Shown: positions 38,719 to 51,748 of the stretch, in pieces
Numbering within the stretch: position 1 is the stretch's first letter
Layout: each line of letters begins with the position of its first letter
From: Chaunax sp. Z400
Taxonomy: Eukaryota > Chordata > Actinopteri > Lophiiformes > Chaunacidae
Assembly (NCBI GenBank): GCA_037577475.1
Contig: CM075189.1
Coordinates: 18,825,839 to 18,889,838, forward strand
Direction: 5' to 3'
DNA: 64,000 nucleotides
Program-made: the position numbers and the translations under genes
Notes under the pieces: generated by a model
The model's input: only the letters and a program-made list of their open reading frames with translations
Told to the model about the DNA's origin: nothing
The model's database searches: none

Positions 38719-41221
38719 GGCTGCCAGCAGGATGCACCAGTGACAATGAGGCAGGAAAATGTACAAGAAAAAAATCTTTTCCCCGAAATATGTAATTTCC
38801 CTCTCCTTATCTTTTACTTAAATATGCATGTCTTCTGCTGTAAAACAAATTCCTCTAAAACTAGATACTTACTCTTGTGTTTGTTATATTTTTTACCTTG
38901 AGCATGCTACTGGCACATGCATCCAATACAAACAGTGCTGAGCACAGGACAAGTGCAAACAGTGAGTTACAATTCAATTCCTGATATTTTGTAATGACTA
39001 GCAAGATTAATCAAACTAAATTTCACTCTACCCAATAGGTAGCATTTCTGGCTATGCAAATCCAATTAAAACATTAATAGGCAATTAGGTTAGATTATGG
39101 TTTTGCGTGCACATTTGTGTGTGATAAAGTGTACTAATTTGTTTTGCATTATATTTTTGAAACATGTATATTGTAAGAATTCAAAGAATATCATGCAAAC
39201 ACTGAAAGCAGGACTTGTACTGTACTTACAGTAAAAAAAAAGGACTGCAAATACACTATTACTATATTTTTGTTGAATAGAGCAGTATTATACTTTCACC
39301 ATAAAGTATCCTAAGCCACTCCTTGCCTTCTTTTGTAAAAAAAAAATTGCTTTTGAAATTGAAATACTACACAAGACTGATCAATAAAGAGACATACTAT
39401 ACTGTGAAATAGTTTGTGAAAGATCTATACCATTAAAGAAAGAATAACTATTTTGTGATAGTTTTAATTCTGTCTGAAGTGTGCGACTAAACTTGGTATC
39501 AATGTTGTATTTATTCATAGTTCTATAATAAATACAATGATAAATACTGTAGGACTAATAGTCTGCTTCAACTTTGTATTACTTTTTATGAAAAGACAAA
39601 AAAAGAAGAAGCTTTCAACATATAAACTATGATTCAGGCTGCAAATGGTAGAATTCAATAATGGTATGGCAATACCTTTAATCCTATGGAAGTAAATACA
39701 TTTTGTTAGAAGAATCTCTTACACTTTTATATCTTTTACTTGTTTTCACTAAGCCTACACCAATCAGTGTAATCTCTGGGTTAACTTTATATTTGCCTGA
39801 ATGTCAGTAGTAGCTGGAGGTAGGCCTCTGGCTACCATTAAAGGTTATAAAAATGCATTTTGTTGATCAGAGTTGAACAGAAGGAGTTGCAGCAGTTCAG
39901 TCAGCAGTGTGAATGTTTACAGCCATTAACCTTTGAGATTCACGTCTGACAAACAGCACAATTGAAAAAAATAAATAAAATACAATTCAAAGTGCTAAAA
40001 GAACGACAGTGATACAAAACAAGAAACTTTATTTAATTTGTTCCCCACTTGTGTTAAACAAGCTCATCATATCACATTCTTCCTCACATGGAGACAAGCT
40101 TCAGGCAAGCAACTCAGGAGTGAAGAACAGAAAGGCATGAAACTGTCAGGAGTGAACGAATCTGAGGATCATATGAATGAAATCATGTAACGCAACAAAG
40201 ATTAGTTATGGTCTTCATGCTTGAGCTGCCCAAGTGGTTGATGTTACTGTACGGTCTCATCGAGGGCAATGAAGGGATCTCACTCGGAGAAATTTTTAGT
40301 TGTTAAATCATGAGGAAATTAATGTACATTCAACTAAATTTGATTCAGATGATCAATGTAGGTTTATATCTAATCAGACACACTACCCATTTGATTAAAT
40401 ATCCATTTGTTTGTATTGTGAAGTGACATAGGAATTAAATAGTTAAATCACTAAATACTGAAATGCCTTTTAAGAGAAGGGTGCATTTAAAGAAAATAAG
40501 TCTTAAATCTTTCAAACATGAGTGACAGAAACATAAACACCTAATGCACATTTCCCAAAACAAGAAAAAAAAAAACACGGTGCAATGCTGGTGTCATAAT
40601 AAAGAAGTGTCCCTTTCAACGAGCTACGCCACACAATTAAGAGACAAAATGTGCAACAGCAGTTTCTATTAGCCGTTCATGTAAGTTGCGTGATGTTAAA
40701 GCAACAAAAACAGTGGTGTCTGAGATATGAATGACAACAGTGTATCTATTAAGCTTGCTCGTACATTCACATCATCAAATGTCAATGTCATTCATTCTGT
40801 ACAAGAGAGTAATTTACACATACATATGCTACTGTACAGCACAAAAACCAAGAGGGGAAAAAGCCTCTCTGGAGTAGAGGGTTAGTGCTCTCCGAGGAGG
40901 AGGTGGACGGCTACTCACAGCCATTCATTTAATTTTCAAAACATGCAATCTACAGTCAAAACAACGCAATATTGATCAGAGACGATTTGGTACTTGATTC
41001 AGTCACTGGCATCAAGAAAAACCAGGCAAACAATTTGGGCGGGATACATTTTAAACTGTACGAGGAAAAAAAAAAAAGCTAAGGGTTATTTTTAGGGAGA
41101 CAGAAAAAGCACAAATTAGGGATGCCATTGATGCCCTGGTGTGCAGCGAACAGGTTGGGAAAGTGTTTTTAAGAGCTGTGAGGGGTGAAAAGGTGCGAGC
41201 GGTGGAAGCAGCTAGGTTGGA
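38719..41221. other. Convergent atp1b4 / lamp2 3'UTRs
   Basis: No coding exon was recognised. A plus-strand AATAAA at 39383-39388 is the likely atp1b4 poly(A) signal, with further AATAAA copies near 39530. A minus-strand AATAAA (TTTATT at 40028-40033) fits the end of the lamp2 transcript that uses the most distal exon, giving a 3'UTR of about 1.2 kb. Confidence 0.5.
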
Positions 41222-41364
41222 TTATACAGACTGGTAGCCAGTGCGACTCTTCCTCCGGCCAATCAAGTAAGAGATAAGCACAAGGATGATAAGGAAGCTG
41301 AGTGCCACGCCCACTGCAATGGGCACCAAAAAGCTCAAATCAGAGTCCAGGAAGCATTCCTCAG
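41222..41364 (-). CDS. lamp2: lamp2 alternative last exon, LAMP2C type
   Basis: After a TCTGTCAG acceptor the exon reads AEECFLDSDLSFLVPIAVG, a membrane helix, then IGRRKSRTGYQSV and a stop. The GRRKSRTGYQSV tail is as in mammalian LAMP2C. In mammals the arginine-rich cytosolic tail binds nucleic acid. It is the most distal of the three exons and the upstream phase (G|CT) fits the exon 8 donor. Confidence 0.92.
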
Positions 41365-44300
41365 CTGACAGAGAGACAGAGAGGATACAGACAGGAGGTT
41401 AGTGTTTCAGTCGGGGGGGGAAACAAGGATTATGGGTATTTACTGTCCACAGAGGCTTAAAGAAAGAGGCAGAACAGCAAGAATGGACATCAGAACCTAC
41501 AAGAAGTGGAAAAGAATCATGTGGTGTAGATCAGAGTAAAGGGTAACAAAGAAAGAATCACTCAAATGGTTATTACTCATTATTCTAGATGGACAATGAT
41601 TTCAGGGAGAGTGAAGGAAGGTAATTCTTAGAGAAGTCGACATTTTGGGACGTGTGCAAAATCAGTCGTATGAGAAGATCAACAGCTCTCCTTTATCAGT
41701 CAGTTCAGCATAATCCTACAACCAGCAGCTGGTTAGCATAGCTTAGCATTAAGACTGTAAAAAGAGATATAGCTAGTCCAGATAGTCAGGAGGTAAAATC
41801 TGGCAAAAAGCACTAAAACTCAGCTGTTGGTTCAATGCAAGTTCAATTAATTTTCTCATCTGACTCTGGATTGAGCACAATTCCCAAGATGTCAAACTAT
41901 TCCTTTGCAAATACAGTCAGGCAGCCAGTAACACTAAAAACTACATAGAAAAATCAATACAACATAGGTTTTTCACAATTAGTCACAGGCAGTGAGGTGT
42001 GAGGCAAAAAGGCAGTGATTTACTGACTACCCTTTGTATAGCATGAAGATCGAAAGTTTAACTAGAAAGACTCATAGCCGGTGGCCATGTTTCTCTTTCT
42101 CCCGATGAAATAGGCCAGCACAACGATAAGAATGAGAATAATCAGGGCAACTCCAACAGCTATGGGAACAAGGAAGCTCTCTGCATCAGCCTGGCAATCC
42201 TCAGCTAGACAAGAGTGAAGAGAGCAGAAGAGTAAATGTCTTATAGGATGAACAGAAGATGTTTAATAAAAAAACAAAACATGGTTAATGCATGAACATC
42301 TGAAAGAAATTAGTAGCCTGCTAACTGATTTCAAGAAGTTCTACAGTATTGAAAACATGACAGCAACATGGAACCCTCTTTCTTTAGTTTTACAAAGCAA
42401 TAAACATTTACTCAAGTGTCCAGGGTTGCAACACATTTTTATTTCCAAAAATCCTAAAAAGCTCCACTTCATTCTGACACACAATTTCAAACTCACAGCT
42501 AACAGCGTGAGAGAATAAAGATGAAATCATTTATGATTCGTATCACATAATAGTTGATTTTTAACATGATGGTCTTGCAGCACAAATTCCCTTTGCTCAA
42601 CATGTGTGTGCAATGTTTTCAACAAGTGAAAGGAAATTAAATAAACAAATCATTAGATACCAAGAAATGTATTACAACAGTATTAAGAGTTATTGACTGT
42701 GCAAAACAAAGTTCTCACTGAGCAAGGCACAGTTTTCATGATGATGAAACTTTGAGATGATTTATTGAGAATATGGAAAATTAAGATTGAGAAAACAACT
42801 ATTTATACTAGTGCTGCAAAACCATCTTTATAATTAAGGCAACTTAATTAATAAAAGCTGGAATACACATGGCATGACAATCACAAGCAAAATCAAAGCC
42901 AACACTTGATTCTATTATTCATACACGTGTACAACATCCTGGGCAAATCAAATTTCATAAGCAGCTAAAAAAAATGCAAATATTTGTAGTCATTCTCATA
43001 TTTAACCAAGTCCACTGCCGGCATTGTTCCAGTGCAGAAGAGTTGGAGCAAGGCTGACAGTGCACAGCACTCTGCTAGAATTCAGCTACAATAAACAGCT
43101 ACATGTCTCACACCAAGGCTTTCATCCATTCCTCAAACTGCATCCCTCTGCAACTTGCACTAGTTGCCTAACTTACAAGCCCCTGAAAACTAACTTTCAG
43201 TCCTACATGAAAACACAATTTTCCAGCAACATTTTTGTGCATATAACCTGAGATTAATTATATCACGTACTTCAGTGGAGTTTTAGCAGTTTTCTAATCT
43301 AAATCTGGACACAGCTGTTGAACAAAACTCATGAAACTACGCCCACAAGGTCCTGTGACTTGATCCAGATAAACTGATCTTTTAAAGGAATTGTTTGAGA
43401 TTTTGGGAAATACACTGAGCCTTACATGAGAAGATCGATACCACTCTGTATGGTAAATATGAAGGTAGCAGCTAGCAGATGGTTAGCTCAATTTATCATA
43501 AAGACTGAAGCCAGGGCAAATGAACTAGGCAGATCTGTGTTACTTTTAACAGAGAAAGCCTAGTTTTTTCCCCAGTTTCCACTCTTTGTGCCGAGCTAAA
43601 AGTCTCTGATTGTAGTTTCATGGTTATCAGACATAAAAGTGATCTGTTATCTTAGCTCTCAGCAGGACAGCGAATAAGCCTGTTTTACTAAATGTCCGAC
43701 TACCCATGTGGAAATCTTTATGAATTAATACTTTACGACAGGTTTTGCCTGAACTTTTGTTGTGCTAAATATTCAACGTGACGGAGAAATACTTCAAAAA
43801 ATATTCGAAACAACGTTTTCTGGAGCTTTAACGTCCCCTGATGCAGCTGCAGCCCTGCAAGCCCACGCCTACACACAGGTGAGACAACATGACAATCTCA
43901 ACACAATGCAAAAATGTAAAGTAAGCCTTAGTGCATTTATATTTATATATCCTCGTTTGAGATTTGTCTACGCTTAACATGAATATCTACAAAACGAAAC
44001 TTTCCCTTCTCTAAACCTAATGCCATTAAGTATTATGTGGGGGGAAAAAAAAACTTTGTTTCTATTAAGATTCATTATCTGACCGGTGCATGTGCAAATA
44101 TAAGAGACCTTTTGACATGGTGTCCTGTAGCAGGAAAAGCAGAGGTATAGTAATTAATAACACTAACGATGGCTTCATCCCATTTAGTTTTGTCAAATCC
44201 ACGGCCTTTACATTTGAAAGTCATCGTTAATATCATTAGTTCTACCTGAACTTTAACTGCTTGACATATGTTGCAATGCCATTTAAAAAGTCTATTAATG

Positions 44301-47300
44301 TTTAAACAACAAACGATGTCATGTCACATTCCTAACATGATCGGAGCCACATAATCAAGACAATAATTCCAATGTTTCTCCTGCTCTACAGGGGCAAACA
44401 TGGGCTAAAGCATATGTCCTTTGACAACCTCCCAATGGAATAGACCTTCATCCTTGTTATTGCATTTCTATGATCAGAGAAAGACAGCTGATTGATCTTG
44501 AACTGATCTCCCTTTGATTTGTGAAGAATATGCCGTGAACTTTATCGTTCTTGTATGTCTTGATGTATAGAATTGTAGGGATGAGGGAAGTCAAACCATA
44601 GAGTAATTAAAAATTAAAATATGCAGAAAACAAATGACAAATTAAAACAAAAAGGGAATGTATGCAGAACAAGTGGAGGATTCCACAGGTAAAGACTTAA
44701 ACAGTCACACATCTTGTGCTAAAAGGTGTGCCAGAAATTAATGTTAATGTCCTACTGTACAAGCATAGCTTCAAACAGTCTATATGTTGTACAGTGAATG
44801 TCACTTTTCCTGTGACTATTACTTACATTCTTTATTCTTGATTTCAAAAATGTGTGGATCCTACACTTGCTCATTAATAATAATAAAAAAAACAACAACA
44901 AAAATGTCAAGACATCAAGAAAACAAAAAAGAAACACAAACATTGGGGGTAAACAAGTTTGGTCCTTGAGACAAATACCAACCCATCTAACCGTACATGT
45001 ATTTTACTCTTATCATAGTATCATTAAAGACCCTTGAATTAAAATACGCTCTATGTGCATTTCATTTTTCATAATTATCATTGTCTTCAACATCAGCAGA
45101 TGGTGATCTATTTTTCTGACAGCAGTTATTTTATAAAACTGCCTCTCATGTATTCCCAGCAGATTTCAGTTTAGATTTTGAGTCTTGATTTTTTTTTTTT
45201 TTTTAAAGAAGTTATTTGCCATTTAAACATTAACATGAAACCCAAGGACCATGCTTAGGAACCCCGTGATATTTCAAGATCATTTGCAAACTGGATTTAA
45301 AGGGTCTGATATCCAACATAAGTTTTTCTTCGACCAATCACGTAAGCGATCACTACAATAAGAATCAAGCCAGCCAGAGCAACACCAACAATGATTGGGA
45401 TTAAGATGCTGACGTCATCCATTGAACATTCATGGGCTGCAGATAAAAAGAGAGTCAGTCAACAGGTGAACAGTGACTTTTATTTGTAATCTTTAAAAGC
45501 AACTGAGCCATCCAGCTGTGTCAGCATACTCAAACTCCATTGTCTCTCCTTTAAAGCAGTCATGTAACACTGGGTTCATTTGAGTGGACATTTTTAGAAT
45601 GACAGATGATAACGCCCTTGTTAAAATGAAGAGATTATGCAGGAGGCTGTTTGAATGCGTTTGGCGTCATCAGGAAAATGGACTTTAACCAGACTGATTT
45701 ACCATGAAGTTGAGCCAATGACGCACATGATTGGAAATGGTATTGTCTCCTTCAGTGAGTCAAAACAGTGGCTCCAAGACTGGCGGTCAGGGGTTCATAA
45801 AATTATTTATATTTATCTTATTGTCTTTGTAATTTTCTTCTTCTGGAATACTGGATACTTTCAACTTATCAGATTCAAAAAAATAAAAAATCTTCAAATG
45901 ACTTTTAATGAGGGATCAAAATCAGACACTGCTTGATTTTAAAGGGCGTGCGAGCCAAAAGGGTTGGAAAAATGTTAATATTAAGTGTGTATAATTAAAT
46001 ATTCTTCTGCAGTTAATACTAGCTATGACTAAGGCTGGGTAGCAGCAGTCTGTGTTTAAAAAAAAGAAGAAGAATGTTAGTGCCACTAATCATGGTAAAA
46101 TTATCAATTTTGATATGCAGCACAAAGTTTAATATTAAAATGGTTAACTGCATGTTATATTTGATGAAAAACCATTAATTTTACTATTGGGCTCATGGAT
46201 TGTCTCATGGATGTGCCAAAGGTAGAAAAACAAAAAACAGAAAAGTCATTCAGTCTTGTTTCCACATCTGGTTTACTCCAAGAGAGTAAATGACATGTTT
46301 CATAAACTTCACAAAGTTTAGCTGCACTTAACACCTCTTACTTATTAACACAGTGTATGTAGTGCTTTATGTTTTCTGAGGTAAGAGAGCTGAAACTGCG
46401 TTAAACTTATTTAAAATAAATGTTAATCGAAGTGCCTATCATGCACTGTGCTGCTGCCCTCATCCACAGTAATAAATTTTTTAGTTTTCACACTGATACT
46501 TAGGGTTGGGCATCGAGAACTAGTTCCAAAACTCAGATTCCATTGGAATCATAAAGAAATTTTAATATTGATTCTGCTTATCAGTTCCTAAATAAATCTC
46601 TCGCTCAAGTTAAGTTTCAGTTTCCATGGTGGCGGCATGCAGCTCGTTTCCGCCTCACAGATTCAATGGGTACTTTGAGCCTGGCACCGCCATGAACGAC
46701 AGCAAGTGACGTTCAAAAGTATAGCTTTACTTTGCCCTGAATAATGCCAGGTTGGCACAGTACAACACCTGTGCCAAACTTATTTTGTGCAAGGGAGGAT
46801 GCACAACTAACATGACTAAACACCTTTGCCTACACTGCCAACACGCAGATTACTGTTTACAGCCGCTAAGCCAGTGGCAGTGATCAATGATGCATACTTT
46901 TATAGAGAATGGCTTGTATAAAAGTTTTTTTAAAATATTTTTTTTCTTCTGTGAAATAAGTATATGGACTGTTTTGACTCTGCCCCTCGAGAATCGCCAA
47001 GACACGAAACAGAAAAAGCAGAATCGGAATCGTTAAAATCCAAAAGATGCCCAACCCTACTAATATTCCTGCTGCTTCTCTGAACTGGAGACCTTGCGAC
47101 AGCCTCCGATTGTAGGTAATACACTGATGATAGATGAGTACCTCATACAACCCCAGTCATAAAAACAGTACCATCCATTTAAAGAATAACCTACCTGTGC
47201 TGAACTCATCCTTCTTGACTCCAAATGGCTGTACTTGAAGGTTGAAGGTATAGAGAGTGAGAAGGCTGGTGATGGTGTAGTTCTGCTCCTTGTTACACAT

Positions 47301-50300
47301 GTAGGAGTTGCCGAGAGCCGCTTCCCACAGACTCAGGTTGGCGTTCACCTCAGAAAATGGTACACCTTGAAATAAAAACACACACATATGAAATAAACAT
47401 AAAATATTATCTTGCTTGTCAGTGCGGTGCCTGGTCTATGAGGTCAGATATGGTCTAAGTCTTCAGATATAATTCTTCTAATTACCGGAGCTTGTTTTTC
47501 CAGTGACGTTCAGAGCATGCAGGCGGAATTTCTTTGTGTCCTGTTAGATGAAAACCACAAGGTCAAAAACAGAAATATATGCAATTTAATTTTGAAGAAA
47601 TTAAATTTGACAAAAGTCCATCCTAAAAGCTATCTAATTATGGGTAAACCAAAATTCAACATCTCCTTCATATTTTTTCAGGTATGAATGATATGGTCAG
47701 CGATCTTTCCCATTTTGTTGCATCCTTTGTTGCACCCATGGACACAGTCCATGGGTCTTCTACCAAGGCAGGCAGGCAGGCAGGTGGACCCTGTTTGCTG
47801 CATTATCTTTATTATTATTATTATTATTGGCCCATAACAATCAGCAATTGATCTATCAGAGAAGAACTACCAAATGTCTTTCACATTTTGAAAAAAAAAA
47901 CACAAAACAAAAAACGAAAAAAAAAAACCCTTAACAATCTCACAGCCATTATATGAGTCCAGAATCCTGACGAAATGTCATCTGGCAGGTTTATCAAGAG
48001 GACAAAACCACAAATTGTTGAGTACTTACATTGACGAAAGTCAAAATGATAGTCGTATAGTTATACACCAACACCAGCTTACTGCTATTGCCTCCACATA
48101 ATCCAGTGGCTGTGGTCTCATTAGGCTCCAAGTTAATCTCATAAATCTATGCCGGGGAGAAGAGAGGGGAATCAAATCAGCAAATACTTCGGGAGATCTT
48201 CTGTATAACATCTGGAGGGGCTTAACAAGGCAACATTTTAATACTGTTTAAGATCATACATTAGCTTGCTGGAGACCAATCCGGAGACCAAAGTTGGCTA
48301 ACAGACAGACTGTGCCATTTTCTTCGGTCTTGATGATGTACTTCCCAGTGGTGGGTGTGGGGAGGGGGGGTGCTGGGGTGGTGGTAGGAGGAGGGGTAGT
48401 GGAAGTAGCATTTGTGACAGGAGCTGCAGTGGGAGTACTGGTGGCATTAGTGGTGGGGGCTGCAGTGGGAGTACTGGTGGCATTAGTGGTGGGGGCTGCA
48501 GTGGGAGTACTGGTGGCATTAGTGGTGGGGGCTGCAGTGGGAGTACTGGTGGCATTAGTGGTGGGGGCTGCAGTGGTTATGGGGAGATCAGCAGCACAAA
48601 CGGTCACTGTAAGGAGGAAACAGAGAGAAAGACAATTAATGGGAGAGAAAGGAGAGAAATATTACAGGCAAGATGAGATATGATCCTGCATATGCACTTA
48701 CAATTTTCACTCTTGCTGCCGTTGCTGACAAAAGCCTGTATGAGCACATTCCACAGTGTCTGACTGACATGATCAGCTTGGATCACGTCTTTACTCTTGC
48801 ATGAGTAGCAGGTGTCCACGTCTACATCTATAATGTGGTGCTTCACAACAGTTGCAGTTTCTAAAAGAAATTTTAAAAAAACAACAACATCAGCATCAGT
48901 ACAAGGACATTAGTCCATGTATGTATTTTTGATTTCCACTGTGAGGTGTAGAAGTTACCATTTGATGTAGAATTGGGGAAGAAGGTTGAGTCGCTGAGGT
49001 TGTAGGAAAAGGTAATAGTGTCAGCCTGGTACATTGTTTCATTGATGGTGAAGTTCATGCTCCATGAGTGTCCTTTCCCAAAATCAAGCTTCAGCAGTGA
49101 GTTTGCAGTATCACACACACTTCCTTCTGATGTAGTTGTAGCAGGAAGTTCAAAGTTGACTGTCGCGCTCTAAGAGGAAGCAGAGTGTCACCCTATCTCA
49201 CATGATCATATATGGTTGATGTTAAAATATCTCTTAAATAACCCATTGCTTCAAAGCACCTAAAATATTTCTGCTGCAAACATGGCAATAAAGTTATTGT
49301 GATAGGCACGGCTATGACAAACGGCTAAAATGAAAAATCCATTAGTTAAAAAGAATAATACAATCACGATTCTAATGAAATCTGGATGCAGTCTAAAACA
49401 TAAAGAAAACAGAATTTGATATTTTGCTTACTGTTTTTTGACATACTATGCCGAATTGAAAACAACATAAGGACAATAGATTGAATGTCTTATCTTGTCA
49501 ACTTCATTGATTTCAGTCATATATGCTTTTTTTAAAATTTGATCACTGCTAAATGTTTCAAACAAGTTGGAGCTGGGGCAAAACTGATTGGGAAAGTTGT
49601 GGAAGGCTCAAAAACACCTGATTGGAACATTCCACAGATAAACAGGTTAATTTGTAACACATGATTGTATCATGATTGGGTATGAAAAGCTCAGATCTCG
49701 ACAGGCAAGGATGGGGCAAAGTTCGTGATTGTAAGGTATTACAAGGGTATTACAACATGTCTTCAGGAACACTTAAGTTTTACACTGCATCCAAATTGTT
49801 TTTGAAATAGAAGTGAGTACAGGCTGGAAAATTTCTTAAAATTGCATTCATACATATCATGAAGATGCTTGCCATAGTACACCAGTTAACTAGTAAAAAA
49901 TACAGGACACAACAATTGCAGGATATGCACCAGGAAATCTCACTGAAATGCTGAATAGCAAGAATCCCTTTGCTTTGTAGAGACTCATCACATCTCCCCT
50001 TTCCATGTTGATATTTGTTTCCACAAGACTTTGTTAGCCATTTGGTTGAGTCGGCCTGATAACAGCGGAGCTGCTTGCTTTATTGACCAGCTCATTGCAT
50101 AAGGACACTGTGTAGCCTGATGAACGACATACTGTATACCAAAAACAGCTGGTGATAGAGCATACTGTGGTTGGTGTGATGAGACCAGACACTCACCTTG
50201 TTGCCAGCCACTGCATATGAGACTGAGAAGTTGACCATTAGATTGGCATAGAGGCATAACTTCTTGTCTTTGTCTATGACATTCACCTCAATGCCATGTG

Positions 50301-51748
50301 ATTGCTGAAACACTGATCAGGAAAAAAACAAAAAAACAAACAACTTTTACTATTTCTTATATGCATAATTCACATGACCACATGTTGACTTAAGCGGACA
50401 AGATTTACATTTTAAAATGACAATGCACTCTTCATAAAAATATTTCAGTCAAACTTGGAAGAAAGCTCCGTCTTTTCCACTGCCTTTGAGAACTTGTATA
50501 CAATAACAGAAGAGTGTCCAAAGTCCATTCAGGTTTACAATGTGGCATTTGATTGTTCATCACAATCTACAAGTAACAAACTTATTAAGCACACAACGTG
50601 AACTCAAATTCATCTGTTTATGGCCTTGCTATAAAAATAATGTAGTTTTACTTAAGGGAGCTGGTTGCACAAAAACAGGAAAACAAACAAAACACCCGAG
50701 AAAAATTTATGTTTGATAAAAAACACTTGTAATGGCAGCATAGCTGAATTTCCTGATAAGGCCAAAGAACCTGATGGGTCATGGCATTTAGTGTAACACC
50801 GAGTAATCAAGTAAAATAATACCAGGAAGTGTCAAATTAAGAACTAACAGAATATTCGTTAAAAACGCGCCACTTAAGTGAATAATGATATTGTTTGTCT
50901 TTTAATGTCCGTTCCTTTAAAGTCTTCATCCATTTATTTTGGATTTTGGATTAGCTTGTTTGCTGAATCATACAACGGAAGTGGCAACTCGTTTGAACTG
51001 TGCTGTAGCCTGGAGAACATAGCTATTGCTAACATACAATATTACAACATTTTTATGCTGTACCAATTGGGTCTTAGGCACAGTTTTTACACTCTTAACA
51101 TTGGTATGCGTGTGGCTAACATTATTTAGCAGCAGAAATGACTCAGACATCCTCAAGGTTTTATCGTCAACACAAATTAATCTTAAAAGAGTTACCCAAC
51201 TAGTAAGCTAACGGCTACACTAGGAAATACAGCATCAAAACAAGTGTTATCCATCCAGTAAGCTAGCGGCTAACGCAACTGTTCAAAACATCGCCGAATG
51301 GCAGTATAGCCTTAAAGCTAGTTTGACAGTCACTTTTATTGCGTAGTTTAGTTCCGTTTTGGAAGAAACAGATAAATACGTTTCGCGGTTGCTTGGGAAA
51401 ATGTAGTTTCGGTAAGGGTCGAGTATGATGTTGTTGACGTAGATAACAATTAGCAATCGAGCTAGCTTTATTAGCAAAACATTACGATCATTGCCTCACA
51501 ACAGCTGAGGACGTTTTCATTTTAAGACCTGCAAAGTAAACTCAACCTAATAGTACATTAATGGCTATAGATTAAATTCCATTTATAATTGATAGGCGTA
51601 AAATGTATTTAGCAAAGAAGGACTTAGCCTGAACACAGACGCACCAGGCCCATAATGTCCCATAAGTTAAACCACATAACTTTGCAGAAACTGATAGCTT
51701 ACCTATTCCAAAGGCGACGAATAATACAAACGTAGCAAGTCGGTACAT
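41222..51748 (-). CDS. lamp2: Lysosome-associated membrane glycoprotein 2, three alternative C-termini
   Basis: LAMP2 is a major lysosomal membrane glycoprotein; its isoforms act in chaperone-mediated autophagy (A), autophagosome fusion (B) and RNA/DNA uptake (C). Common exons: 51703-51748, 50197-50312, 48959-49169, 48702-48860, 48260-48606, 48030-48146, 47486-47540 and 47195-47365. They encode 407 residues plus one base, then join one of three last exons: 45297-45436 (B), 42062-42204 (A) or 41222-41364 (C). Totals are 453 or 454 residues. MYRLATFVLFVAFGI is the signal peptide. Two LAMP lumenal domains with paired cysteines (KKLCLY/VCDT, TCYSC, VCLL/LCGG, YMCN) flank a Thr/Pro hinge. Each tail ends in a membrane helix and a short GY-x-x-hydrophobic lysosomal sorting signal. 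Many NxS/T sequons are present. Confidence 0.95.
41635..41902 (+). mobile_element. Foldback/MITE-like element, copy 1
   Basis: It begins AAGTCGACATTTTGGGA and ends TCCCAAGATGTCAAACTA, which are imperfect inverse repeats. Inside is CAGCTGGTTAGCATAGCTTA and GCATTAAGACTG. The same layout occurs at 43388-43706. Common in fish genomes, with no coding capacity. It lies between the A and C last exons of lamp2. Confidence 0.6.
42062..42204 (-). CDS. lamp2: lamp2 alternative last exon, LAMP2A type
   Basis: After a CTTGTCTAG acceptor the exon reads AEDCQADAESFLVPIAVGV, a helix ending LAYFIG, then RKRNMATGYESF and a stop. The AYFIG turn and GYE-x-F ending match LAMP2A, whose basic tail (HHHAGYEQF in human) receives substrates in chaperone-mediated autophagy. 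Here the basic residues are Arg/Lys (RKR), not His. Confidence 0.9.
43388..43706 (+). mobile_element. Foldback/MITE-like element, copy 2
   Basis: It begins with a GATTTTGGGAAATACACTG end and closes near GCGAATAAGCCTG and CTAAATGTCCGACTA, the expected inverse. The interior AGAAGATCGATACCACTC and GCTAGCAGATGGTTAGCTC parallels 41635-41902. Confidence 0.6.
45297..45436 (-). CDS. lamp2: lamp2 alternative last exon, LAMP2B type
   Basis: After a TATCTGCAG acceptor the exon reads AHECSMDDVSILIPIIVG, a helix, then AYVIGRRKTYVGYQTL and a stop. The GYQTL ending is that of mammalian LAMP2B, the isoform whose loss causes Danon cardiomyopathy in humans. It is the first of the three exons met by the transcript. 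Confidence 0.93.
46501..47059 (+). mobile_element. hAT-like non-autonomous element in lamp2 intron 8
   Basis: The left end TAGGGTTGGGCATC is the exact inverse of the right end GATGCCCAACCCTA. The flanking 8-mers CTGATACT and CTAATATT agree at six of eight positions, consistent with the 8-bp duplication typical of hAT elements. It is 559 bases long with no transposase. It is related by its termini to 19756-20547. Confidence 0.75.
48428..48571 (-). repeat. Coding minisatellite, 4 x 36 bp, in lamp2 hinge
   Basis: Four identical 36-base units (starts at 48428, 48464, 48500 and 48536) encode the 12-residue block AAPTTNATSTPT, each with one NAT N-glycosylation sequon. A fifth, diverged unit (AAPVTNATSTTP) follows in the transcript. 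The unit length keeps the reading frame. Perfect identity points to recent expansion. Confidence 0.92.

Noticed and set aside
48294..48683. 129-codon plus-strand frame rich in Gly/Val/Ala
   Set aside because: Mirror of the lamp2 hinge minisatellite on the coding strand.
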